A stretch of DNA of 64,000 nt from Cloacibacillus evryensis DSM 19522 (lineage in GTDB: Bacteria > Synergistota > Synergistia > Synergistales > Synergistaceae): positions 2,967,283 through 3,031,282 of the forward strand of contig NZ_KK073872.1 of the NCBI RefSeq assembly GCF_000585335.1, written 5' to 3'. The stretch's first letter is position 1. Each line of letters opens with the position of its first letter. Both the position numbers and the translations under genes were made by a program. The notes under the pieces were generated by a model, which was given only the letters and a program-made list of their open reading frames with translations, had not been told where the DNA came from and ran no database searches. Of the stretch, positions 49,907 through 57,919 are shown one piece after another.

Positions 49907-51487
49907 ATGGAGGTTTCTTTGGATATCTCTAAAATTACGGAGGCAAAGAGGATCCGGCAGGTCCGCTTGGGCGCGGCGCCTGTGACGATCGAGGAATTTG
50001 TCGCCGTCGCACGCTTCGGCGCGGCGGTAAGCTTTTCGGAAGAGTATATGGAGCAGGTGACGCGGTCGCGGCAGCTCGCGGAAAGATTCCTCGCGGAAAA
50101 TCGCAAGGTCTACGGCCTTACGACCGGATTCGGCGACAACGTGCGCAAGATCATCCCCCAGGAACAGGCGGTGGAGCTGCAGGTCAATATTCTGCGTTCG
50201 CACTCTGTTTCCGTCGGGGAGCCGCTGAAAAAAGAATGCGTGAGGGCCATCTGGCTGATGCAGCTTCTGAGCCTGGGCAAGGGCTACTCCGGCATCAGGC
50301 CGCAGACGCTTTCGCTCATCGCCGAATGCCTGAACAACGACGTGACGCCATATGTGCCGCAGGACGGCTCCGTGCAGTATCTGGCGATCGAGGGACAGAT
50401 AAACCTCATCCTCATGGGCGAGGGCAGAGCGTGGCATGGCGGACGCCTGATGAGCGGCGCCGAGGCGCTCGCTGAGATCGGGCAAAAGCCCTGGACGCCG
50501 GCCCCCAAGGAGGGGCTCTGCCTGACGAACGGCGCGAACGCCGCCACCGGCGTCAGCGTGCTGGCTTTATATGACGACCTGATCGCGGCGCAGACGGCGG
50601 ACGTCGCGGCGGCGATGGCCTACGAGGCCTTCCGCGGCACGATCATGGCCTGCGACCCGCGCCTGCATTCGCTGAAAAAGCATCCCGAACAGGCGAACTG
50701 CGCGGCCAATATCCGCGCGCTGCTCTCAGACAGCGCGATCATGGAAAAGTATATGCACGCCAAGGTCCAGGACGCCTATATCCTGCGCTGCATCCCGCAG
50801 ATGCACGGCGCCTCCAAGCGCTTCATAAAGGACTGCGCGGCCAATATCCTCGATGAGATGGCCTCTTGCAGCGACAACCCCGTGCTCTTTCCCGAGAACG
50901 GCGACGGCACCGCTCTGATGGGGGCGAATTTTGATTCCACCTTCGCGAGCGGCAGCGCGGACATCCTCTGCATGGCGGCGGCAAACCTCGCGAAGTTCTC
51001 CGAGCGCAGGACGGACCGCCTCACGAACAGGTATTTGAATCAGACATATCCCGCTTTCCTCGCCGGCAGGCCGGGCGTGGACAACTGCTACATGATAGTC
51101 CAGTATACGGCGGCGGCGCTGGTTGGCGAGATACGTTCGCTCTGCGCCCCCGCGACGGCGGACAGCGTCCCCACCTGCGCCAATTGGGAGGACCCAGTGA
51201 GCATGGGCTGGTGGGCGGCGAGAAAATCGCTGATGGTCGCGAAAAAGCTCCATTACGTGCTCGGTATAGAGCTGATGGCGATGACGCGCGCCTTCGACCT
51301 GCTCCGGGAGGAGGAGGGCGGCTTCGCGAGCGCGACGGCGGCGGTGCACGATAAGATCAGGGAGGTCGTCCCGCCGGTGGATAAAGACCGTTACTTCGGC
51401 CCCGACATCGAAAGCACGGCCGCGCTGGTATCTGACGGCACGATCATCGAAACGGCGGAAAAGATCGCGGGAACATTGGAGCTCTAA
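49907..51487 (+). CDS. Histidine/aromatic ammonia-lyase-fold protein lacking the MIO triad
   Basis: A 526-residue member of the HutH/PAL family. Shared features: KVYGLTTGFGDNVR (catalytic Tyr loop), KEGLCLTNGANAATG, VQDAYILRCIPQMHGA and CSDNPVLFPENG. At the site where HutH has GSVGASGDLAPLAH, with Ala-Ser-Gly cyclising to the MIO electrophile, this protein reads GSVQYLAIEGQINL (G154 onward) and is three residues shorter, so MIO cannot form. Ammonia elimination by the known mechanism is therefore unlikely. The gene opens a cluster with an SNF transporter and, beyond a terminator, a molybdenum hydroxylase. AGGGAGG precedes ATG 49907. The function is open. Confidence 0.85.
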   Translation: MEVSLDISKITEAKRIRQVRLGAAPVTIEEFVAVARFGAAVSFSEEYMEQVTRSRQLAERFLAENRKVYGLTTGFGDNVRKIIPQEQAVELQVNILRSHSVSVGEPLKKECVRAIWLMQLLSLGKGYSGIRPQTLSLIAECLNNDVTPYVPQDGSVQYLAIEGQINLILMGEGRAWHGGRLMSGAEALAEIGQKPWTPAPKEGLCLTNGANAATGVSVLALYDDLIAAQTADVAAAMAYEAFRGTIMACDPRLHSLKKHPEQANCAANIRALLSDSAIMEKYMHAKVQDAYILRCIPQMHGASKRFIKDCAANILDEMASCSDNPVLFPENGDGTALMGANFDSTFASGSADILCMAAANLAKFSERRTDRLTNRYLNQTYPAFLAGRPGVDNCYMIVQYTAAALVGEIRSLCAPATADSVPTCANWEDPVSMGWWAARKSLMVAKKLHYVLGIELMAMTRAFDLLREEEGGFASATAAVHDKIREVVPPVDKDRYFGPDIESTAALVSDGTIIETAEKIAGTLEL

Positions 51488-51514
51488 CAAAACCCCCGAA
51501 GGGAGAGGCTCGAC

Positions 51515-52813
51515 ATGTCAACGAAAGAAACTTTCAGCAACAGATTGTCATTCATTTTTTCAGCTCTCGGCTGTGCCGTGGGCTGCGGCAATATCTGGAG
51601 ATTTCCTTATCTGGTCGGGAAATACGGCGGCGGCATATTCCTGCTGATGTACCTGATCATAATATTCGTCATCGCATGTCCGTTACTGACAATGGAATTT
51701 TCGCTCGGGAGGCTCACGCGCAAAGAGCCGATCGCGGCCTATCAGGAGGTCTCCAAGACAAAAGCCTGGGGCGTCACCGGTCTGCTGGGGATACTCGTAT
51801 CGTTCTGCTGGCTGGCCTACCTGACGCCGATATTCGGCATTCTGGTCGGATATCTCTTCAAGTTCATGACGGGCTTCTTCGACGGCATGTCGCCGTCGGA
51901 GATAGCCGCCAGCTATGAGACCTACAGGGTCCAGGGAAACCTGATAGCGGTGCAGTCTCTGAGCCTGCTCGCGATCATCGCCGCGGCGCTGCTCAAAGGG
52001 GTCAGAAACGGCCTTGAGAAGCTCAACAACATCTGTATGCCCGCGCTGATCGTGATCCTGTTCCTGCTCTGCATAAGATCGCTGACATTGCCCGGCGTCT
52101 GGGCGGGGCTTGATTTCTATTTAAGGCCCGATTTTTCAAAGTTCACGGCGGAGGCGCTGATCGCCGCTTTGGGACAGGCGCTCTTCTCCGTCGGCGTCGG
52201 CGTCGGCTGCGGCATCGTCTTTGGCAGCTACCTGCCGGAGGATAAGACTCCCATGACTAAAAACAGCGTCGTCGTCTGTCTGGGCGACACCGCCGTAGCT
52301 TTCTGCGCCGGGCTGATGATTTTTCCGAGCATATTTTCTTACGGGCTTGAGCCAAGCGCCGGGTCGGGGCTGCTCTTTATCACACTTCCCAATGTATTCG
52401 TGCAGCTTCCGTGGGGAAATCTGATCGCCGTCCTGACGGTGCTGCTCTTTATGCTCGCGATGCTGACCTCGCAGATCGCCTGCCTTGAGACGCTGGTCTG
52501 CTTCGCCACCGAGCGGTTCAAGTTTTCGCGCAAACGTGCCATCGCGGCCATCGTGCCGGTAATGGCGGCCCTGATCTGGCTGAACGCCGTTTCTACGGTC
52601 TCCTTCGACCGGTTCGATTGGGTGACGTCCTATATCTTCCTCAACGGCGGCGCGCTGATAAGCTCCATATTCTTCGGCTGGGTCTGGGGACCGGAAAAGG
52701 CGCTCAACGCCGCCGGCATCACGAAGCACAGGGAGCTTTGGGCGTTCGCGCTGAAATATGTAGTTCCCGCGGCGCTGCTCATTATCAATATCACAAGCTT
52801 CTGCACGCTGTAA
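51515..52813 (+). CDS. Sodium-dependent SNF-family amino acid transporter
   Basis: A 432-residue neurotransmitter:sodium symporter homologue of the bacterial LeuT type. The first span has FSALGCAVGCGNIWRFPYLVGKYGGGIFLLMYL, the canonical sodium/substrate-binding helix with the unwound Gly-Asn-x-Trp-Arg-Phe-Pro stretch. About eleven to twelve spans follow, including GQALFSVGVGVGCGIVFGSYLP (span 6). It lies 27 bases after the lyase-like gene and should be co-transcribed with it, suggesting that it imports the substrate, probably an amino acid or analogue. A terminator follows. Confidence 0.93.
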   Translation: MSTKETFSNRLSFIFSALGCAVGCGNIWRFPYLVGKYGGGIFLLMYLIIIFVIACPLLTMEFSLGRLTRKEPIAAYQEVSKTKAWGVTGLLGILVSFCWLAYLTPIFGILVGYLFKFMTGFFDGMSPSEIAASYETYRVQGNLIAVQSLSLLAIIAAALLKGVRNGLEKLNNICMPALIVILFLLCIRSLTLPGVWAGLDFYLRPDFSKFTAEALIAALGQALFSVGVGVGCGIVFGSYLPEDKTPMTKNSVVVCLGDTAVAFCAGLMIFPSIFSYGLEPSAGSGLLFITLPNVFVQLPWGNLIAVLTVLLFMLAMLTSQIACLETLVCFATERFKFSRKRAIAAIVPVMAALIWLNAVSTVSFDRFDWVTSYIFLNGGALISSIFFGWVWGPEKALNAAGITKHRELWAFALKYVVPAALLIINITSFCTL

Positions 52814-52819
52814 AGCGAC

Positions 52820-52868
52820 AGCCGTCCGTTCCCATACAGAATGGGCGCGGCGGAACGGACGGCTTTTT
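52820..52868 (+). terminator. Terminator after the SNF transporter
   Basis: A 13-bp perfect stem (52820-52832 with 52852-52864) with an inner CCCA/TGGG pairing, followed by TTTTT. It divides the lyase-transporter unit from the molybdenum hydroxylase genes. Confidence 0.9.
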
Positions 52869-52932
52869 CTCCACGATATCCAGTTATGCCCTTATCGAAT
52901 CACATCAATCCGGCAGAGACGGGGGATCAGAC

Positions 52933-55221
52933 ATGAATAAAGATAAATATGATTTTGTAGGTGAATCATTCTGCATAAACGACGCGGCCGCGAAGGCGAC
53001 CGGCGCGATGAAATTCGCCTCGGATATGAACCTCTACAGAGAGCTCCATCTGAAATTGATTTTAAGCGGCGTCGGCCACGCGCTGATAAAGAATATAGAC
53101 ACTTCCGAGGCCGAGAGGGTCGCAGGCTACCGGGCCTGCCTCAGCTATAAGGATTACCGCGGGAAGAGGTTCAACAGCTACCGGACTTTCCCCGAGCAGC
53201 CGGACTGCCCGGAGGACAGATATATCTTTGCCGAGCGGGCGCGCTTCGTCGGAGACATCGTCGCCGTCGTCGCCTGTGAGACTAAGGCGGCGGCGGAAAG
53301 GGCGGCGAGGCTGGTAAAGGTCGAATATGAAGAGCTGCCGGTGATGCCCTCCCCCGCCGAGAGCCTGCGGGAGGGCGCCTTCCCGATCCATGAGGGCGGC
53401 AACCTGATCGAGGAGTTTGAAAAGGTCCGCGAGGGAAAGCAATTCGCCGCGGGCGAGGAAGAGGCATTCAGCGTCACGACCCGCATCAGGACACAGAAGA
53501 TGAACCATGTCGCCATGGAGACGCACTCCTATCTGGCCGACTGGAACGCGCAGGAGGGGATCACGATCTGGACCCCCTCGCAGGGCATCTACGGCATCCG
53601 TACCGTAGTCGCCGAGATGCTCGGGCTTCCCTATTCCAAGGTCCGCGTCGTCAAGGTCCCGATGGGAGGCTCCTTCGGCGGCAAACAGGAATTTATATAT
53701 GAGCCGCTCGCGGCTTTCGCGGCGAGAAAGCTGGAACGCCCCGTCAAGCTCCACCTGACGCGGCGCGAGAGCATGATCGCGACGATAAACAGGACGGACT
53801 GCGACACGGAGATAACGACCTCCTTCGACGCCGGCGGGCGGATACGCTCCTGCCGCGTCGACAATCTGATCGATTCGGGGGCCTATTGCAGCTCCGGCCT
53901 TGATTTCGCGCACGCGGTGAGCGGCAAGGTCCCGCGCCTTTACCGCTGCCCCGTTTACGAGCATCACGGAAGAGTCTGCTATTCTAACTCCCCCATCGCG
54001 GGCGGGATGCGCGGCTGGGGCAGCCCCGAAATCATGACGGCGCTGGAACTCCACATGGATAACGCCGCGCGCAGGCTCGGGACGGACCCCGTCGAACTGC
54101 GGCTCAAAAACGTCGTCGAGGCGGGCGACGTCGATATCAGCAGCGGCATCTCGCTCGGCAACGCGCAGATAAAAAGATGCCTTCGGGAGGGCGCGGAGGC
54201 CTTTCACTGGAAGGAACGCTTCGCCGCGCCGCACGGAGCGGGCCGCTTCCGCCGCGGCGTGGGGATCGCCTGCGGAGCGCATAAGAACGGCATCTTCTCC
54301 GGCTCGCCGGATCTCAGCGGCATGACGCTGAGTATGAACGAGGACGGCACCGTCAACCTCCGCACCTCCGTCCACGACGTCGGCTGCGGCACGGTGCGCT
54401 CGATGCAGATCATCCTCGCCGAGGTGCTGCGCATGGACCCCGAGCTCATCTTCGTCACGGAGGGCGACACCAAATTTACGCCCTATGACTGCGGCACCTA
54501 CGGCAGCAGGACCACCTACGTCGCCGGCGCCTGCGCGAAGGAGACCGCGGAGAAATTCAAAAAACTGCTCCTCGAGACCGCCTCAAAACTGCTCGGCGTC
54601 CCCGCGCCGGGGCTGGAACTGCGGGACGGCCGCGTGGCCGGCGAAGGCGTTTCGCCCGGCGGCATCGGCTACAGAGAGATCGCGACAAGGGCGATCAACG
54701 AACTGAGCACGGAGATGATCGTCACAAACTCCTATAAAAGCGACTCCAACCCCGGCTCCTACGCGGTGAATTTCGCGGAGGCGGAGGTCGACACCCTCAC
54801 GGGGCTCGTGCGCGTCACCGATTTTCTCTCCGTCAACGACATCGGCCAGGCGATCAACAGGCAGATGGTATACAACCAGATCAGCGGCGGCGTGCAGATG
54901 GCGGCCGGTTTCGCCCTCTGCGAGGACCTGGGGATAAATTCAAAGGGCGTCCCCACGAAGGACTCCCTCAAAAAATACAATACCCTCAACGCGGCCGACA
55001 TGCCCGCCGTCAAAACCATCCTCGTCGAGGAGGGCGGCGACAAGGGGCCCTTCGGGGCGAAAAGTATCGGCGAGATTTCCACCGTGCCGGGTGCGGCCGC
55101 CATCGTAAACGCGGTCAACAACGCGCTGGGCACGGCGATAACGGAGCTTCCGCTCACTCCGGAACGGATAGTGGAAGCCTTTGGACGGAGAGGAGCGGCG
55201 AGCGATGCTGATCGAATTTGA
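52933..55221 (+). CDS. Xanthine dehydrogenase family molybdopterin-binding subunit
   Basis: The 762-residue large subunit of a molybdenum hydroxylase. Segments for molybdopterin binding are VPMGGSFGGKQEF and MRGWGSPE, ending in GPFGAKSIGEISTVPGA, where E714 matches the catalytic Glu of the family. The N-terminal AAAKATGAMKFASDM is the usual start. Such enzymes hydroxylate purines, nicotinate or other N-heterocycles, or aldehydes. The start is taken at ATG 52933 (GGGGGA just upstream), since the frame further left overlaps the transporter gene. The two partner subunits follow with overlaps. The XdhC-type maturation factor is not in the window. Confidence 0.92.
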   Translation: MNKDKYDFVGESFCINDAAAKATGAMKFASDMNLYRELHLKLILSGVGHALIKNIDTSEAERVAGYRACLSYKDYRGKRFNSYRTFPEQPDCPEDRYIFAERARFVGDIVAVVACETKAAAERAARLVKVEYEELPVMPSPAESLREGAFPIHEGGNLIEEFEKVREGKQFAAGEEEAFSVTTRIRTQKMNHVAMETHSYLADWNAQEGITIWTPSQGIYGIRTVVAEMLGLPYSKVRVVKVPMGGSFGGKQEFIYEPLAAFAARKLERPVKLHLTRRESMIATINRTDCDTEITTSFDAGGRIRSCRVDNLIDSGAYCSSGLDFAHAVSGKVPRLYRCPVYEHHGRVCYSNSPIAGGMRGWGSPEIMTALELHMDNAARRLGTDPVELRLKNVVEAGDVDISSGISLGNAQIKRCLREGAEAFHWKERFAAPHGAGRFRRGVGIACGAHKNGIFSGSPDLSGMTLSMNEDGTVNLRTSVHDVGCGTVRSMQIILAEVLRMDPELIFVTEGDTKFTPYDCGTYGSRTTYVAGACAKETAEKFKKLLLETASKLLGVPAPGLELRDGRVAGEGVSPGGIGYREIATRAINELSTEMIVTNSYKSDSNPGSYAVNFAEAEVDTLTGLVRVTDFLSVNDIGQAINRQMVYNQISGGVQMAAGFALCEDLGINSKGVPTKDSLKKYNTLNAADMPAVKTILVEEGGDKGPFGAKSIGEISTVPGAAAIVNAVNNALGTAITELPLTPERIVEAFGRRGAASDADRI

Positions 55222-55699
55222 ACTGAACGGCAAAAAATGCAAAACGGAGGCGGACCCTTCAACGAGGCTGATCGATTTCCTGCGCGAGGAGATGGGGCTC
55301 ACCGGCGCGAAAGAGGGCTGCGGCGAGGGCGAATGCGGCACATGCACTGTCATCGTCGACAGGAAGGCCGTCCACTCCTGCCTGATGCTGACCGGGCAGA
55401 TAGACGGCAGGTCGGTGCTGACCGTGGAAGGGCTCGCGGGAGAGAACGGCGAACTCTCGCCGTTACAGGCGGCATTCATCAAACACGGCGCGATACAGTG
55501 CGGCTACTGCACCCCCGGGATGCTGATGTCCGCCGCGGCGCTGCTATATGAGAACCCCGACCCGACGGAAGATGAGATAAGGACCGCCATCGCGGGAAAC
55601 CTCTGCCGCTGCGGCGACTACAGCGCTATCGCGAAGGCCGTCAAAGAGGCGGCCGAGGTCCTTCGGAGGGCGAAAGAGGAGGCCATCAGCCATGAATGA
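55205..55699 (+). CDS. Xanthine dehydrogenase family 2Fe-2S subunit
   Basis: A 164-residue small subunit carrying two [2Fe-2S] clusters. The N-terminal plant-ferredoxin domain has CGEGECGTCTV with a further Cys in HSCLML, and the C-terminal helical domain has CGYCTPGM and CRCGDY. This passes electrons from the molybdenum site to the FAD subunit. The ATG at 55205 lies within the end of the large subunit gene and follows GGAGAGGAG; a TTG at 55181 would add eight residues. It overlaps the FAD subunit gene by eight bases. Confidence 0.95.
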   Translation: MLIEFELNGKKCKTEADPSTRLIDFLREEMGLTGAKEGCGEGECGTCTVIVDRKAVHSCLMLTGQIDGRSVLTVEGLAGENGELSPLQAAFIKHGAIQCGYCTPGMLMSAAALLYENPDPTEDEIRTAIAGNLCRCGDYSAIAKAVKEAAEVLRRAKEEAISHE

Positions 55700-56546
55700 C
55701 ATCACGATGTATTCGCCGCGCAATTTGGACGAGCTCGTGCCGGCGCTGGCCGCGGCGACAGGGCTAAGCAAAATTATCGCCGGCGGCACCGACCTCACGA
55801 TCGCCATGCACGAGGGCGAGGTCTGCCCAGACATCCTCATCGACGTCAGCCGCACGGAAGAGATGCGCCGGATCTCGGAAAGCGGCGGCAAGATCGTCAT
55901 CGGTGCCGCCGTGACCTTTACCGAGGCGGAGAACGACCCGACGATAAAAAAATATTTTCCCTCGATAGCGAGGGCGGCATCCGGCGTGGGCTCAAAACAG
56001 ATACGCAACCGCGGAACGATCGGCGGCAACCTCGCGAACGCCTCGCCGGCGGGCGATATGCTGCCGCCGCTGACGGCGCTTGACGCAAGGGTCGTGACCG
56101 TAAATTCAAAAAACGAAATAAAACGCAGGACCGTAAACGACATCGTCGCACCCGGCAGCCCGCAAAAACTTAAATTCGACGAGGCCGTCGTCTCTATAGA
56201 GCTTCCCGCGCCGCGCGGAGAAAGCGTGAACACCTTCGCGAAACTGGGCTCGCGCCGGGCCGTCTCCATCGCCCGTCTGAGCGTCGCGCTCAACGCCGGA
56301 TTCAGCGGCGGCCTATTGACCGCCCCGATCGTGATACTCGGCGCGCTCGGCCGCGCCCCGGTCGACGCAAAGCGCGCCGCAGCCGCGATCGAGGGCGTCC
56401 CGCTTACGGACGAAACTGCGGAGCGCTTCGCCGAAGCGATGGCGGAAGAGGTGGACCTGGCGATCCCCGGCCGTTACTCACAGCCGTATAAGCGCGAGGC
56501 GATCAAGGGGCTGGCGCTGGACCTGCTCTCACAGCTTCCGCGCTGA
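55692..56546 (+). CDS. Xanthine dehydrogenase family FAD-binding subunit
   Basis: A 284-residue medium subunit of the same hydroxylase. KIIAGGTDLTIAMHEGE is the first FAD motif, and IRNRGTIGGNLANASPAGDMLPPL is the second, both as in XdhB/CoxM proteins. The rest (FAKLGSRRAVSIARLSVAL) fits the C-terminal domain. The FAD takes electrons to NAD or another acceptor. The three-gene order large-small-medium is one of the known arrangements. A terminator-like hairpin follows. Confidence 0.94.
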   Translation: MNDITMYSPRNLDELVPALAAATGLSKIIAGGTDLTIAMHEGEVCPDILIDVSRTEEMRRISESGGKIVIGAAVTFTEAENDPTIKKYFPSIARAASGVGSKQIRNRGTIGGNLANASPAGDMLPPLTALDARVVTVNSKNEIKRRTVNDIVAPGSPQKLKFDEAVVSIELPAPRGESVNTFAKLGSRRAVSIARLSVALNAGFSGGLLTAPIVILGALGRAPVDAKRAAAAIEGVPLTDETAERFAEAMAEEVDLAIPGRYSQPYKREAIKGLALDLLSQLPR

Positions 56547-56559
56547 CGGCGCGGAGCGC

Positions 56560-56606
56560 GCGGGCGGAGCGGCGGGCATGTGTCTCTCCGCTCCACCCGC
56601 TTTACC
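56560..56606. terminator. Terminator between the hydroxylase genes and the lyase-family gene
   Basis: GCGGGCGGAGCGG (56560-56572) pairs with CCGCTCCACCCGC (56588-56600) with one mismatch, then TTTACCTTTAATTT. It stands between convergent genes. Confidence 0.7.
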
Positions 56607-56650
56607 TTTAATTTAAGCTTCGTCTCCCGCCGCGCCGCCGTTGTCGCAGT

Positions 56651-57511
56651 CTACTCGCCGCGCAGGAATTCTCCCTCCCACTCTTTGAACTTATCGCCGC
56701 CCACCAGCTTCACATAATCGGCGAAGGATATCATATCCGTCTCGGGATTGTCCTCAGTGCCGTATTTTTTAAGCGCGCGCAGAGCCTTAAGCGAAGCCTG
56801 CACGCCCGCGAAGAGCGAGGTCATCGGATAGGTGACGATCTTGTAGCCCATGCCGAGGATGTCATGCGCGGAAAGCCCCCGCGTCGCCTCCTGCCCCGGG
56901 ATGACGCCGAAATGCAGCGGCGCGGCCACCCTTGCGGGGAGCGCCTCCAGCTCCTTCCTTGTCTTGGGAAAGATCTTTATCATATCGGCTCCGGCCTCGA
57001 TGTAGGCGACGGCGCGTTCCACCGCTTCGTCAAAGCGCGCGTCGGTGCGCGCGATGATCGCAAAGTCCTTATCGCAGCGCGCCATCACCGCGGCTCTGAT
57101 TTTGCCGACCATCTCGTCGGCGGAAATAACGCGCGGCTCGCGGATGAAGGGGCAGTTGGGGGGCAGCACCTGATCTTCGATGAAGAGCCCCGCCATGTCG
57201 GCCTTTTCAAAATCGCGCACCGAGCGGATGACGTTGATCGCGTTGCCGTATCCGCCCTCGGCGTCCGCGAGCAGCGGGATATTCACCGCGTCGGCCATCT
57301 TGCCGCAGGCGTCGACCATCTCGTTAAAGGCGAGCATGCCGTTGTCGGGAACGCCGAGGATCGTTCCGTGCATTCCGTAGCCCGTGGTACCGGCGAGCTT
57401 GAAGCCCGCCGCTTCGATCATCTTCGCGGAGAGCGCGTCATAGGCGCAGGGCGCTATCAGCGGTTCGCTGCCGGCGAGAAGTTCTCTGAATCTTTTTCTC
57501 ATAAATTTCAT
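56651..57511 (-). CDS. Isocitrate lyase / PEP mutase superfamily protein
   Basis: A 286-residue TIM-barrel protein of the family that includes methylisocitrate lyase, dimethylmalate lyase, oxaloacetate decarboxylase and PEP mutase. Seen: APCAYDALSAKMIEAAGF, TTGYGMHGTILG, PLLADAEGGYGNA (metal Asp), IARTDAR and the EAGADMIKIFP segment. The mobile catalytic loop, K-K/R-C-G-H in lyases, reads PPNCPFIREPR here: the Cys is kept and the neighbouring Lys/Arg and His are not. Substrate and reaction are therefore open. ATG 57511 is chosen with AAGGA ten bases upstream. A single gene, convergent with the hydroxylase genes. Confidence 0.85.
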   Translation of the reverse strand: MKFMRKRFRELLAGSEPLIAPCAYDALSAKMIEAAGFKLAGTTGYGMHGTILGVPDNGMLAFNEMVDACGKMADAVNIPLLADAEGGYGNAINVIRSVRDFEKADMAGLFIEDQVLPPNCPFIREPRVISADEMVGKIRAAVMARCDKDFAIIARTDARFDEAVERAVAYIEAGADMIKIFPKTRKELEALPARVAAPLHFGVIPGQEATRGLSAHDILGMGYKIVTYPMTSLFAGVQASLKALRALKKYGTEDNPETDMISFADYVKLVGGDKFKEWEGEFLRGE

Positions 57512-57919
57512 CTTAAGCACATCCTTTTGCAAGGCTAATTTTCCGCTTAATGAAATTAATAACTGTAATACGGAATATAAATACAATAGTCATTTTGACA
57601 CGGAATGTCAAGCTCTTTTCAGGAGCCTTGATCTCTAAGTTTTCGATCGGGAGCGCGCAGAATAGGCCGGACTGCATACGGCCTGTACAAAGCGGCCCGA
57701 ACATGACATAATTCTCATGGTATCAGCGTACTAACGATCAAAACAGCTTTTCGCGATATCAACCTAAAGGATAGGAGGACGGCCAAATATTTCACCTTGC
57801 ATCTGATGACTGCCGTTTTGTTTAATGCTGTGTTGTGCGGCGGCCGGGCCCGGAAACAAATTTGAGAAGCTGGTCCGCACTTGCGCGGACAAATCGATGA
57901 ATAGGAGACGGATAACGGA
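57512..57919. other. Intergenic region upstream of the subtilase
   Basis: About 408 bases between divergent genes, with no convincing gene. It is AT-rich near 57540-57610 and 57700-57800 and contains a small stem GTCCGC-ACTTGC-GCGGAC (57873-57890) shortly before the subtilase Shine-Dalgarno (AGGAG, 57904). No known riboswitch was recognised. Confidence 0.5.

Noticed and set aside
53062-54375. 437-codon frame opposite the molybdenum hydroxylase large subunit
   Set aside because: Shadow of the real gene; composition typical of antisense GC-rich frames.
57700-57919. Cyclic-di-GMP riboswitch before the subtilase
   Set aside because: The tetraloop-receptor and G-rich core of GEMM elements are not visible; only a short hairpin is present.
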